64,000 nt of DNA. It comes from Plenodomus lindquistii. Taxonomy: Eukaryota; Ascomycota; Dothideomycetes; Pleosporales; Leptosphaeriaceae. A model generated the notes under the pieces. It had not been told where the DNA came from. It did not search any database and was given only the letters and a program-made list of their open reading frames with translations. The position numbers and the translations under genes are program-made. Within the stretch, counting starts at the first letter, position 1. The number at the start of each line of letters is the position of its first letter. The stretch spans positions 992,001-1,056,000 of the forward strand of contig JANUWI010000011.1 in the NCBI GenBank assembly GCA_025504975.1, written 5' to 3'. This document shows positions 11,402 through 22,445 of this stretch, in pieces.

Positions 11402-12229
11402 ATGACTCTGGCCCCCGTTGACTTCGCCGCTTCGACAGCGCTTGTGACTGGCGGCACTAATGGCATAGGTCGCGCCATTGCTCAGGAACTCGTACAGCGG
11501 GGAGTCCGTCAACTCATCATCGCTGCTCGTAACGAAGACAAACTTGCCGAAACTGCGAAAGAGATGGAAAGTTCGACACCGGGCTTGACCGTGCGCAAAA
11601 TCAAAGTTGATTTGAGTGATCGAGAGGGTCCTGCCGAGCTCCAAAAGCAGGTCAAGGAATCGGGCTGGACGGTGGATGTGCTGGTGAACAACGCAGGCTT
11701 CGCACGAAAGTACCAATTCGCAGAAGATCCCGAGAACGACTCCTCCCTCATGACCGTCGACTTAATGGTGCGTGCCGTTGTCGATTTAAGTCTCCGGTTC
11801 CTACCTGAGCTGGTGAAGAAAGGCAGGGGCGGAATCCTGAACGTCTCATCGACTGCCTGCTACCAGCCAGTACCACATACCGCACTCTACGCAGCTAGTA
11901 AAGCATTCGTCACATCCTTCTCTCAGGCTATTCGCGAGGAGCAGCTAAGAGCCAACACTGGTGTCCGATTTGCTTGCGTCGTTCCTGGAATCACTGAGAC
12001 CAACCTTGCTGGTGACGGACACGGCGAGAAGCGAGGACTCCTTGACAATGTCGGTATTCATCAGCCTGAGGACGTGGCAAAGGTTGCAGTGGACGCTCTT
12101 GAAGAGAATGCTGCTGCTAAGATTGTCGGTTTGGCAAATAAAGCGTTGGCGGCAGCCACTAGTGCTGTTCCAAGTTCGTTCACAGCCAGCGCCATCGTGA
12201 CATCGCGTGGAGCACCAGGTGAAGAATAG
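11402..12229 (+). CDS. short-chain dehydrogenase/reductase
   Basis: A single-exon gene of 275 aa, the size of a classical SDR. The Rossmann cofactor motif TGGTNGIG lies near residues 16-23, NNAG near 100, the catalytic Ser in NVSST, and the Tyr-Lys pair in YAASK. ARN after the second strand suggests NADP(H). The C-terminal 30 residues are Ala/Ser-rich and lack a clear targeting signal. Family knowledge supports oxidation or reduction of a small alcohol or ketone, but the substrate is unknown. It stands alone, with long spacers on both sides. Confidence 0.9.
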   Translation: MTLAPVDFAASTALVTGGTNGIGRAIAQELVQRGVRQLIIAARNEDKLAETAKEMESSTPGLTVRKIKVDLSDREGPAELQKQVKESGWTVDVLVNNAGFARKYQFAEDPENDSSLMTVDLMVRAVVDLSLRFLPELVKKGRGGILNVSSTACYQPVPHTALYAASKAFVTSFSQAIREEQLRANTGVRFACVVPGITETNLAGDGHGEKRGLLDNVGIHQPEDVAKVAVDALEENAAAKIVGLANKALAAATSAVPSSFTASAIVTSRGAPGEE

Positions 12230-13484
12230 TAGATGGCGTTCGTGTCTTGGTCTTCACTTCCACGAGCCGAACATGCAGGAGAAGCAGTCAGTATATAATT
12301 GTAGAAGGCGAGGAGCATGTACTTGATTGAGCAACATTGGAGGTAATAATACTTGTGCGCTAAATCGAGTACCACGTGAGCGTAATTGTTCCATGTAATA
12401 TTCCTAGCTGCCATATATATACATCGTACCAAGACCAGGCGACTTTACAATATCCAAGCGCTGCACGATATAATTTCCCAAAACTGAGGAGTGTGCTCAC
12501 TTCTAGGCTTCATGTGTGAAGATTGGAGTCGACGAACGCAGTGACATATATCTCTGAGCATCATGTCGTAGCCCCGGCTACTACCGCATCCGTGGTTGCT
12601 TCCTCTGCATAGGTTTCTGCTGCACCATGATAGTATCTCCTCGGCACAACCGTTTCCACGGTGCTCTTGATTGAAACGCTGGCTTTGCTCATGATTTCAT
12701 CGTTTCTGAAATCGCGCATGATGCTCCACTTCGCATCAACCTAGTGGAATCGTCGCATAGACGAAATATGGCCACTATTGGCTCCCATCATGCTCGGAAA
12801 GTGGCCGTGATGTGCGTGCGCAATCTGATCGAAATTCCGATTTCGCATTTGCGAGTTGGAGTCGGAAGATCGACATGTCTCGTGAAGGAGTGATGATGCA
12901 CGCGTCTAATGCCGCACCTTCATCACCCCATCTGTTTGTTGAGGTAACGGGTCGTAATCTCCTGGCCGCTGACCAGGAATTTGTAGTGGCCTTACAACTT
13001 GCAAGCAATGTCTGCTTTACTACCTCTGCAGTATTCACGTGCGCATCTGGGACTTAGCGATGTCACCACACATGCTGTATAGCAACACGCACACGTCAAG
13101 AAACCCCCTACGGACAACAGGCTGACGTGAAGGTTCTTACCGGAGAAACTGTGTTCCTCGTTCGATCTGCACGGCGAGCCTTGATCCCAGATCTATCCCA
13201 GGAACGAGTCGCCGCGATTCCTCCGATCTTGTCCTGGGACAAGCCTCGGCCGGCAAAGCTTGTTTCCCCACACTCCACCTGCCCATCTTGTCCACACGCC
13301 GACCCAGTCCCCGCAAAACCATAAAAAATATACACGACTTTTGTTCACATGGCCCGCGGATGTGCGATCAAAGTGGCATCGCTTCCGCAAATTCAGAATG
13401 GCGACTGACTCCCCCCGCATTCTATATCATCGTCGGGGTATTGGCCGTGGTTTTGCGTAAGGCTACTCCACCGTACTTGGAATG

Positions 13485-13495
13485 CCCCAGTGGGG
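13485..13495. promoter_or_regulatory. possible CreA carbon-repression site (inverted pair)
   Basis: CCCCAGTGGGG contains SYGGRG on both strands (GTGGGG on plus, CTGGGG on minus), the consensus of the fungal carbon repressor CreA/Cre1. It lies about 220 bp upstream of the arabinofuranosidase ATG, a gene type usually under carbon repression. The motif is short, so chance is possible. Confidence 0.35.
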
Positions 13496-13650
13496 TTGCA
13501 GTGTTGACGAGTTTGCAAGCTGCGCGGCTGTTGGAGGAAATGCATCGTTCCACCATGATGCTTGCGGACCTCAGCTTAGATCTTGCAAGATCTTACTGGA
13601 CCGAGCAAGGGACGATTGAGAGCATGCCCGAGTTCACAGGTCATAATTGT

Positions 13651-13659
13651 TATATAAAA
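13651..13659 (+). promoter_or_regulatory. TATA box of the GH54 gene
   Basis: TATATAAAA lies 66 bp before the ATG at 13717, a usual distance when the 5' leader is short. It is the clearest TATA element in this upstream region. Confidence 0.5.
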
Positions 13660-13716
13660 TCTGGTGAGTCCCTTTAGGATTCGTAGGATCACTGATATCA
13701 ATAATCATCATTAACT

Positions 13717-15228
13717 ATGCCCTCTCGATCAAGCCTAAAGCGCACCCCTCTTGGTGTCGCTGCCACAGCTTCGCTTGCAATTGCAGGGCCTTGCGACATT
13801 TACGCCTCTGGCGGAACCCCTTGCATCGCAGCTCACAGTACTACTCGCGCTCTATACAATGCGTTCAATGAAGCACTTTACCAGATTAAACGAGGGTCAG
13901 ACAACACGACCGCGACCGTTGCTCCATTGTCAGCCGGTGGTGTTGCTAATGCTGCAACTCAAGACAAGTTTTGCGCCAGCACTACATGCTTAATAACCGT
14001 CATCTATGATCAGTCTGGTCGTGGCAACCATCTCACCCAAGCTCCACCAGGCGGATTCAACGGCCCGGAGTCTAACGGCTACGACAATCTGGCAGGCGCA
14101 ATCGGTGCGCCTGTGACATTGAATGGTCAGAAGGCATACGGTGTCTTTGTATCTCCTGGTACTGGATATCGAAACAACAAAGTCAGTGGCTCAGCAACTG
14201 GTGATGCGGGGGAGGGTATGTATGCGGTCCTTGACGGAACTCATTACAATGGCCAATGCTGTTTCGATTATGGCAACGCTGAGACGAACAACCTTGATAC
14301 TGGCAATGGACACATGGAGGCTATTTACTTCGGTGACAACACCATCTGGGGTAGCGGTGCTGGCAACGGGCCGTGGGTCATGGCAGACCTTGAGAACGGC
14401 CTCTTCTCCGGCGCAAACCCAAAGAATAACCCTGCGGATCCATCCGTCTCATTCCGCTTTCTCACTACCGTCCTTAAGGGTGGGCCTGGAAAGTGGGCCA
14501 TCAAAGGTGGCAATGCTGCCTCTGGCGCACTCTCGACATATTACAACGGTGCGCGACCAGATGCGTCTGGCTACAATCCCATGAGCAAAGAGGGCGCTAT
14601 CATCCTTGGTATCGGTGGTGATAACAGTAATGGCGCTCAAGGCACATTCTACGAGGGCGTCATGACCTCTGGATATCCTACGGATGCTACCGAGAACTCA
14701 GTTCAGGCCAACATCGTTGCGGCCAAGTATGCCACCACGTCATTGACGAGCGGTCCAGCGCTCACGGCTGGGTCTTCTATCTCTTTCAAAGTCACTACAC
14801 TTGGCTACGACACGCGCTACATCGCACATACCGATGCCGCCGTGAATACTCAAGTGGTCTCATCTTCCAGCACAGCTCTCCTCAAGCGACAAGCGAGCTG
14901 GACTGTCCGCACCGGATTGGCCAACAGCGGATGCTTCTCCTTCGAGTCCAAAGACGCAGCTGGTAGCTTTATTCGACACTACAACTTTGCACTGCAGGTC
15001 GCGGCCAATGATGGTTCGAAGGCATTCAAGGAGGACGCGACATTCTGTCCCCAGGCAGGCTTGAACGGTAAGGGTAGCTCGATCCGAGCTTGGGGTTATC
15101 CTACGCGGTTCTTCCGACACTATGGCAATGTGGCGTATATCGCGAGCAATGGCGGTATACACACTTTTGACAACGCTGGCTCGTTCAACGATGATGCAAG
15201 CTTTGTCATCGGTACCAGCTTCGCCTGA
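13717..15228 (+). CDS. abfB: secreted GH54 alpha-L-arabinofuranosidase with CBM42
   Basis: One exon, 503 aa, full family length. A signal peptide covers about the first 23 residues (LGVAATASLAIAG), with the mature protein starting near GPCDIY. The GH54 domain follows to about residue 345. Its nucleophile is probably E226 in ADLENGLFSG and its acid/base D302 in GIGGDNSN. Their spacing of 76 residues equals that of Glu221 and Asp297 in the Aspergillus kawachii enzyme. The vicinal Cys pair (CC, 181-182) also fits the same offset of five. The C-terminal part is the arabinose-binding CBM42 beta-trefoil. The enzyme removes arabinose side chains from arabinan and arabinoxylan outside the cell. Confidence 0.95.
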   Translation: MPSRSSLKRTPLGVAATASLAIAGPCDIYASGGTPCIAAHSTTRALYNAFNEALYQIKRGSDNTTATVAPLSAGGVANAATQDKFCASTTCLITVIYDQSGRGNHLTQAPPGGFNGPESNGYDNLAGAIGAPVTLNGQKAYGVFVSPGTGYRNNKVSGSATGDAGEGMYAVLDGTHYNGQCCFDYGNAETNNLDTGNGHMEAIYFGDNTIWGSGAGNGPWVMADLENGLFSGANPKNNPADPSVSFRFLTTVLKGGPGKWAIKGGNAASGALSTYYNGARPDASGYNPMSKEGAIILGIGGDNSNGAQGTFYEGVMTSGYPTDATENSVQANIVAAKYATTSLTSGPALTAGSSISFKVTTLGYDTRYIAHTDAAVNTQVVSSSSTALLKRQASWTVRTGLANSGCFSFESKDAAGSFIRHYNFALQVAANDGSKAFKEDATFCPQAGLNGKGSSIRAWGYPTRFFRHYGNVAYIASNGGIHTFDNAGSFNDDASFVIGTSFA

Positions 15229-16300
15229 GGACTTGCGTCGCATTGTAGCATTGTCGGATGTTCCTACTATTAGGATGTAGAATGTCAATATTTCCCTGTA
15301 AAACACATGTAAAGTTGCTTGATTGACCTCGCCATAGCCATGATTGGTGTTGAAGACCACACAGTACTGCGCAACCACTGTTAAGAACAGGAAGTAATAG
15401 CAAATTTCTTTCACATGAACCACCTTTCTCAAGATGATTCACACTACAATACTGATACGAAGTCTGCTCAACCGCAACGACTAATAGGTCTCGAAGTCTA
15501 ATCACGTGATTTGGTAGCCACTCGGGTCTACGAAATCAATGTGTGGGGTCTTTCAAACAATAAAGTCGGAGGTATACAAGGCGCCGAAAGTCGATCACAC
15601 AGCGACAGCCAAATGTGGAGAGATCTAGCTCTCAGTGTTCGATGCAGTCGCATGTAGCTCGGCGAGGCTGCCCCATCAGCTGCATATGCAGGAGACAAAC
15701 GACTTACCCCGATACGCAGTCACAGGAATTTGGAGGTAGGATAACTCCTCTTTTGCATTGCATAAATCCTTCCCAATGATTGCAGCGAGCAGATGTCATA
15801 GACGACGTCCTTAGCCAATTTGCACATTGGAGAATATTTAGTCATTCAGTATTTACAATGGTGCAATTCCATTTCGATAATGGTGGAGAGCAGACAACAC
15901 TCCCAAATTCTGAGGCTCAAATTGCGCGATCCGGCATAAACTTTGTCCGATCTAACCCCTCTCAGCGTAAATACGTCGCTTAACTCCACTTCTTGCGACC
16001 TACACACCACACAAATGTCATCATGAGTGGAGACATCCCTAAGCTGCTGCTGCTAACTAAGCACAGGCTGGGTAAAAGTGCGGAGCTCCACCCACGACGG
16101 TGCGGATTTCGTGCGTGTTCTAGGTTCTAGTACGTTCTAGTAGATATGGCGTTAGACTGACCACATTACAAACATACCCCGCCAAGAACATGCAAACGTC
16201 GTTGTATGTAAAAATCTAAGATAAACAAGCACAAAACAAGGCTCGTTACTACTCTCAACATCAACATCAGTATCAATTCATCATCATCATCATCTTCATC
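15229..16300. other. intergenic, nothing recognised
   Basis: About 1.1 kb between two plus-strand genes. I see no supported gene. A short trinucleotide run lies just before the next ATG. Confidence 0.45.
16278..16300 (+). repeat. (CAT)n-rich leader just before an ATG
   Basis: A CAT trinucleotide run (with one CTT) ends directly at the start codon at 16301. It would lie in the 5' leader of the SDR mRNA. Confidence 0.6.
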
Positions 16301-17363
16301 ATGGCATCGAACAACAAGTACGCTGCAGCCCATCTTTCCACTCAGGGTCCAGGAGACGCCCGCCCCACCGCTGAAGACATCCTCAAAGACGAGGGCCTAG
16401 AGGGAAAATGGACCGACAAAGTCGTCCTCGTCACCGGTGCCTCTGCCGGTCTCGGCGTTGAAACCATTAGAGTCCTCGCCAAGACCGGAGCGACCGTGTA
16501 CGGTGCTGCCCGCGACTTGAAGAAAGCCGAAAAGGCGCTGGCTGGCGTGGAGGGCAAGATTGAACTTGTTAAAATTGATCTTGCGGACTTGAGCAGCGTG
16601 CGTGAGGGGGCTAGTGACTTTTTGAAGCGCAGCGGTGGGAAACTCAATGTTTTGGTGAATAATGCTGGGATTATGGCACTGCCGGAGAAGAACGTGACTG
16701 CCGATGGGTTTGAAGCTCAGTTTGGAACCAATCACTTGGGTGAGTTAGCCTACGTACCTCGTCATGCTGTGGTTTGCTAATAAAGCCCATTCTATAGGCC
16801 ATTTTTTGCTATTCCAGCTCCTAAAGGATGCGCTACTTAAGTCGTCCACACCGTCCTTCAACTCTCGCGTCGTGGTGCTCAGCTCTGCTGCCCATCGCAT
16901 TTCTGGAATCCAACCTGATGACTACAACTTCGAAAAGAAGCCCTACGTCGATTGGGTTGCCTACGGCCAAGCAAAAACAGCAAACTTGTACATGTCCAAC
17001 GCTATCGACAGGTACTACGGATCCCAGGGCCTTCACAGCAACGCCGTTCACCCCGGTGTCATCCTGACCGAACTCAGTCGTCACTTGACCCAGGAAACCT
17101 TGGACGGTTTTGGAAAGGATCCTAAAATGGCTGCGCATTTCAAGTCTATCCCCCAGGGTGCGGCAACGACTGTGCTTGCGGCCATTGGAAAGGATTATGA
17201 GGGCGTTGGAGGCAAGTATCTTGAGGATTGCGGTGAGTGGGGACCTCACAAGGCAGATGGCGGGCAGACTGATCCTGGACACTCTGAGTGGGCTTTCGAT
17301 CCTAAGCTGGAGGATCAGCTTTGGAAGGATTCTCTCAAGCTTGTCGGTATTGCTGAGGAATAG
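16301..17363 (+). CDS. SDR, retinol-dehydrogenase/WW-oxidoreductase-like
   Basis: Two exons, 16301-16739 and 16798-17363, joined across a 58-bp phase-1 intron (334 aa). The joint restores NHLGHFLLF, a conserved stretch of this SDR group. The cofactor motif is TGASAGLG, followed by NNAGIM, the catalytic Ser in VLSSAAH and the pair in YGQAK. The C-terminus (YLEDCGEWGP and AFDPKLEDQLWKDS) is characteristic of fungal members of this branch. These enzymes are NAD(P)-dependent; the fungal substrates are mostly unknown. No transmembrane helix or signal peptide is visible, so it is probably cytosolic. Confidence 0.9.
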
Positions 17364-17580
17364 AGTGTACGGCTCGTACGTCGTGTCGTAGATGAGTAAT
17401 ATCATATATGACAGTCATCCATTGAATGAATATAAATTGATATGCAAGTCCTATCAGATTGATCGTGTGAAGCTCTAAAGAAAATCAATATTCGCCGCCG
17501 CTGTGACATGAGAGACTGCAAGCAAAGTGATCGTTATGCGCCTATGCTTTTGAAAATAGAGAACGATAACTAAAGCCGTC

Positions 17581-18519
17581 TTATGAAGCGTTCTCCATCT
17601 TTCCCAGTTCGAGACCAATGTCCTCGGTCTTCATCCTCTCTCCATCGGGCCCTCGTCTGCCGCCAGCAACGAGGCTCCATACTCCCACAGCAGCAACCAT
17701 CCCTGCAAATATCACAAGTGGGATCATGAGACTGCGACCAGCGGATTCTATACGACATTGCTTTCCATAGTCGTCACTCACCATCGCAGCTCCTCGTACA
17801 TCTTTCAGCTCACAGGCCCAAGTCTCGAGATCAAAGCGGCCAATATTGTATCGAATGTAGTTCTCGGTGGAATTATTGTCGTTTACGCGAGATGCCACGA
17901 AGTTGACATAGCCGTCGCGGAAATGCGAAGTGTTCTTGTGACTTACACATAACGAGACGAGTGCGAAGAGAATGACGATGCTGTTGGTGATGTGGAGGAA
18001 CATGGTGTTGCGACGGAAGGCGTATGATTGCGTCTAGTCATGGTCAGTAAACTTTAGGCACTATGTAATGATGCTGACACGAACCCGCTTCCCAGTGTTC
18101 CAATCGGAGCCCACGAGACCCAGGTGCGCTACACTAAGAAAGATGCTGAATACGGCGGCGACGAGGGCCATCTTAGAAGGAGCCAGTTGTAGCCTTCTTG
18201 GCAATGCTGCCATCACTACTTTGACGCCGGGTGCACCGTCCTTCTCCGTAGTCTCGAACATGAACCCTGTTGATCGGTTGTCCTCAACGAAGTTGAAGCT
18301 CAAAGCCTCTAGGACAACGACTGGTACGGAGATGAGGAGTAGTATTGTAAGCGAAACGAGATATATGCGTCTTGCTAGTCGGTGATGAGGACATGCACTT
18401 GTATTGACGGGTTTGTTGAAGACGGGAGAGACTGCTTTTGTGGACGCATCTTTTTGCGAATGTAATAGTGATGAGATCTTGCCCGTTACCGGTGGAATGT
18501 TGAAATTCATCCGTGCCAT
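17581..18519 (-). CDS. multi-helix membrane protein, unknown
   Basis: Two exons, 18519-18085 and 18033-17581 (295 aa); the 51-bp intron uses a GTTCGT donor. The first 45 residues are hydrophilic. Four helices follow: around YLVSLTILLLISVPVVV, MALVAAVFSIFLSVAHLGLV, FLHITNSIVILFALVSLC and SLMIPLVIFAGMVAAVGVWS. The long loop before the last helix holds FDLETWACEL and a second Cys. A possible extra donor (GTAAGT at 17946) has no matching acceptor that keeps the frame, so I read through it. The layout is like the gene at 5975-6791, but sequence similarity is weak. Function unknown. Confidence 0.65.
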
Positions 18520-19564
18520 TGCAGGAGCCGAAGAGTCTGGCCGTGAATGCCTTCCAGAAGGATTCTAGGTTTGCAAGTCGTTACACTGAACACTAGTGGA
18601 CCTGCTGAGTCAAAGCGTTTGACCAAACGTCGTTGAAAAGGAAATGTAAGAAGAAGGAGAATTGACAAAGATTATGAGGTGCATCGCTGGGGTTTTAGAT
18701 ACGTCCCACAGATGATTAGGATTTGCGGACTGAGGATTACAGGCTTATTCGATCGCTGTGGAAGCTCGTGAGCATGTCTGCCACGGCGCCCAAGGTAAAA
18801 CATCAATGCTATTGCTCCAGAAAAGGCGCATTACTCGGACGGTGCAGTGATGTTCCGATCCCTCTGGATGGTTCATCATGCGCAAGATCAATGGTAGCTG
18901 TTATGCCTGCTCACCATTGGTCGTTGCATCAAGCTGAGACGGACTTTGTGTGAGCGTGCGACGCGCACGTGCCTGGCACCGCAGCGTCGACGATATCTAG
19001 TTACCTAAGCATTCGTAGCATGCTTGAGTCCGCTTGTTGACGTCGCAAATTTCTCGTCGTATGTGTGGGTGGCTAAATGCTGAAGCGTCGCGAGCGAGCG
19101 TTGTTCCATGCTGTGTGCTTTACATGTTGTCTGGCGGCCATGGGAAAAGAACCTATCGGTCTCAACTGCGCGAGCCGACATATGCGGGCATGGAGCGGAT
19201 GCTTTGCGGTACCTCAATTTACGGTTCGATACATAGATCACTCTCCGGAACTCGAGTCCACAACTCGACGGGGGTCATCGAAGTGGAATGCCTTGGTGGC
19301 ACGGATGCTGCATAGGCAGCGGGCACAACAGCCAAGGCGTTGCATTGCGAGGGATGCTGTCGAATACTGGCTTCTGTCCGAGTTGAGCCGAATGAAGAGA
19401 ATATGGTGTAGAGACTATGGAGTGAATGCATGGTGGTTATGTCAGGCCAGGGTCCAAGCTGGGGCGTACTGGGGCGCTAAACTTTGGGGAAGTCGCGACC
19501 AGGAACAACGATAGAATTGCGACGCGTCTCTTCGACGTTCAACACAACCACTGCAATCACAACC
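18520..19564. other. intergenic, divergent promoters
   Basis: About 1 kb between a minus-strand membrane-protein gene and plus-strand RTT106. ORFs up to 145 codons occur in it, but none has recognisable features. Confidence 0.45.
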
Positions 19565-21058
19565 ATGGCGTTTACCGCCTTCAACAAGCAACCAAAGCAG
19601 AGCGTCGCGCCTGTCGTCCCCGTGAAGGAGGCGGCACCTGCGACGATATCAGCTCCCCATGCCCAGGAAATTGATGCCGCATTCGCAAGCAACAGCACAT
19701 TGCGAAAGCGTGTCCACGATGCTATAGGCATGTCCCGTGACATGCTCCCATTCACCGCATTCCTGACTGCCTGACAGAGCAAAATCCTGCACAGAGCTCG
19801 TTGTTCCGGGACATCTCAACCTTCATCCTGAATCAGCAGTCGCAGCCAACAGCCGAACCTGCAGCCAAGAAGCGCAAGATTGAGGAGCCCACCACCAGCA
19901 CAACCAACGGCACCACTTCAGCCGGCGCAAGTCTGCTCAGCACATCTTCCAACGCATGGCGGTCGTATGCCGGCGTCAGCTTCGCCATCCCACAGCGCAA
20001 AAAGTTCACCCTAGAGCTCCTCGACCAGAAGGACGGCGGCATACGCGCCGTGGGGGCCAATGGCGCAATCGAATTCGCCATTGCTTGGAAGGACGTCGAC
20101 CAGGTCTTCTGCCTGCCCATTCCAGAGAAGGCGAAGAAACAGCACCACTTCATCGTCATCCCAGTCCACGGTGATGGCGTCACACCCCTGCCGGAGGGCC
20201 TGACCGCAGCCCCTGAGCCCATGGTGTGGACATTTGAAGAGGCTACAGGCAAGAACATTGTCGAGGGCGAGGATCCTGGACCCACGCCCATGGCTGAGGC
20301 GATACACCATTGCTTGATCCAGGCTGGTACCGGCAAGGAGGTTGTGTTTCCAGATGCAGACGAGTTCGCCAGCGCAACGCCAGAAAGCCATAGAAAGAAC
20401 GATAAGGCATACCATGTCAAGGCGCATAGGGGCAGCAAAGAAGGTGCGTGCATTTCCACATCTCCATCCTAACAAATCTGGCAGATCCATTAACATGCTT
20501 GCAGGCTACCTCTTTTTCACCGCCGTCGGCATCCTCTACGGCTTCAAGAAGCCCCTCGCCTTCTTCGACTTCGCCGCCGTAAACAGCATATCCTACACCG
20601 CCGTCCTCCGCAATACCTTCAACCTTGTCATCACGACACCCACGCAAGAGGTCGAATTCGGCATGCTTGACCAGGCAGACTTCGCTGGCATTAACGAATA
20701 CGTGCAACGGCATGGACTGCAAGACGCCAGCCTGGCTGATGCTCGACGGGCTAAGAAGCTCAATGTCAATAAGCCCGGCAAGAAAGAAGGAGGCGCGAAT
20801 GGAGCAACCGAGGCGGGCGCAGAAGAGGAGGAGAGCGAGTTGCAGAAGGCCGAGCGGGAATTGCAAGAGCAAGAAGATGACGAAGAGGAAGATGATGACT
20901 TTGATCCTGGGAGTGAGGGCGAGAGCGAGGGTGAAGGGTCAGGCAGTGAGAATGAAGACGAAGAAGGGGGCTATGAGGAAGGAGATACAGCAGGAATGGA
21001 AGAATACGATGAGGAAGAAGAGGAAGAGGATAACGCCGAGGACAAGATGCAACATTAG
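19565..21058 (+). CDS. RTT106: histone chaperone Rtt106
   Basis: Three exons, 19565-19727, 19778-20443 and 20505-21058, give 460 aa, as expected. The first intron begins with GC (ATAG/GCATGT...CTGACAG), a GC-AG intron; this joint restores VHDAIEQNPAQSSLFRDIST. The protein has an N-terminal helix region, a nuclear signal (AAKKRKIEE) and two PH-like domains (FTLELLDQKDGG; then YLFFTAVGILYGFKKPL, EFGMLDQADFAGI). The C-terminal tail of about 90 residues is nearly all Asp/Glu. Rtt106 binds H3-H4 (with H3K56ac in yeast) in replication-coupled nucleosome assembly and silencing. Family and role are secure; the acidic tail is typical of fungal members. Confidence 0.93.
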
Positions 21059-21253
21059 CCCGTATCTCGCGCGTGTAAAGATCAAGATGTCGGTGTATGC
21101 GGTAGACGCTTACTACAATCACCATTATTATATACCAATGTGGGATTATCTAAGAGGAACTTGATCTCCAGATGATTATATCCGACGACATGCAGATAGG
21201 CGCGTATAAGCGCACGATCGCTGAGTCCTACAGCATTGATCGAATACAGAATC

Positions 21254-22384
21254 ATGGAGAAGTCGCAGTCAGACAACGTGGCAGCCCTCGTAGACGGCAG
21301 TCACGACCACATATCCACATGGACCACTCGTTCCAAGTTCTCCGTCATCACTATGTCCACATCTCTCCACGTTGTCTTCAATTCCTGCCTCAACAAACCA
21401 CCCGCCTATAACTCAACACCAGACAACCCTTTGAACCTATTATACTCATACCTATACACGATCAACCACATTCAACCCTGGATCCTCCACACCACTCGCC
21501 CCACCTCCACTCACTCGCCGATGCCCAACCCCGTAGTTTTCACACTATGTATGCTAGCAATCTGCCTGCCCATCCTAAGCGTACAACTCCCCCGCACAAC
21601 CCTATACACACGACTGCGCTCAAAGCCCACAGAAACACGATCCACGGGACTCACCGAGGGGCCCCCTACCCGAGGAAACCCGGCGCCGAGTGAGACGCGA
21701 GCAAGCAGCAAGGGAAGCGCAAACCCGGCGCAACAGCAGACGCAACAGCCATACCGCCACCAAGAGACACAGCACCAGCGGCCGAAACGAGAGGAGGAGG
21801 AGAACTCCGAGTTCGTACGATGGGACGACTGCGTTGCCGCCTCGTGCGGTGTCGCGGGGCAAGGTCGAAGGAAGGAGTCGCAGGGTCTCGACGGTACGGA
21901 TAGTGGAGCCGCGGAGGGGGGAGCGGGGAAGGAAGGGAGTGTAGGGAGGAAGCCTTGGGAGCCGCCGTTTCCGAGGAGAGAGAGTGGGAGGGTGGCGAGT
22001 TGGAGGGTTTTGCAGCCTGTGGGTGTGGGGGGGAAGAGTGTGGATGGGGTTGGGGATGAGGAGGGAAGAGATAAGGGGAAGGGTATTGCGAGGGTGGATG
22101 TTGATGGGGAGAAGGGGGGACAGAAGGAAATGTCGAAGCCGTCGTTGCAGTGGGAAAAGGCAGAGCGCGATCAGTCGAGCAAGGTGGGGAGGTCGAGGGG
22201 TATGCGGGTAGTATGGGTCGGGGCTGCGATTATGGCGCTACTGTTGTTTCTGCTGGGCTTTGCGATATTGATAGCGCATTGTTTGGCGTGGTTTCTAGTG
22301 TATAAGACGGAGGCAAGACTTGGAGAAGCGAGAAGAGGTATCATGACGAGTGGGGACATGAGGCTGTGCTTGTGCGCAGCATGA
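21254..22384 (+). CDS. hypothetical membrane protein with two hydrophobic segments
   Basis: One exon from the ATG at 21254, 376 aa. I do not recognise the family. One hydrophobic segment is near residue 93 (VVFTLCMLAICLPILSVQL). A strong pair of helices near the C-terminus starts at MRVVWVGAAIMALLLFLLGF. Between them lie about 200 polar, low-complexity residues rich in Gly, Glu, Gln and Arg. The mRNA strand of this region is unusually G-rich (see the separate entry). The first Met in frame is 21254. The first 40 residues look plausible but are not conserved in anything I know. Confidence 0.55.
   Translation: MEKSQSDNVAALVDGSHDHISTWTTRSKFSVITMSTSLHVVFNSCLNKPPAYNSTPDNPLNLLYSYLYTINHIQPWILHTTRPTSTHSPMPNPVVFTLCMLAICLPILSVQLPRTTLYTRLRSKPTETRSTGLTEGPPTRGNPAPSETRASSKGSANPAQQQTQQPYRHQETQHQRPKREEEENSEFVRWDDCVAASCGVAGQGRRKESQGLDGTDSGAAEGGAGKEGSVGRKPWEPPFPRRESGRVASWRVLQPVGVGGKSVDGVGDEEGRDKGKGIARVDVDGEKGGQKEMSKPSLQWEKAERDQSSKVGRSRGMRVVWVGAAIMALLLFLLGFAILIAHCLAWFLVYKTEARLGEARRGIMTSGDMRLCLCAA
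21905..22200 (+). other. G-rich, purine-skewed tract with many G runs
   Basis: The plus strand carries repeated runs of three to seven G separated by short loops, for example GGAGGGGGGAGCGGGGAAGG and a GTGGGGGGGAAG block near 22030. Such spacing can form G-quadruplexes. It lies inside the coding region of the membrane protein at 21254-22384. Confidence 0.55.
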
Positions 22385-22445
22385 AGTATGCATATCCTTA
22401 CAACAATGTGGAATGAAGTATATTTGTAACACGAAACATCACTGT

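Larger units (their letters stand above)
12230..13716. other. intergenic; promoter region of the GH54 gene
   Basis: About 1.5 kb without a convincing gene. ORFs up to 129 codons overlap on both strands and look random. The last 250 bp hold a CreA-like inverted pair and a TATA box, listed separately. Confidence 0.45.

Noticed and set aside
13288..13677. 129-codon ORF upstream of the GH54 gene
   Set aside because: No domain; it overlaps the promoter with its TATA box and CreA-like site.
17748..17781. GTGAGT...TAG intron in the membrane protein at 17581-18519
   Set aside because: Only 34 bp, too short, and splicing it would put a stop in frame.
19077..19514. 145-codon ORF upstream of RTT106
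   Set aside because: No motif; its sequence has the look of random translation and overlaps other ORFs.
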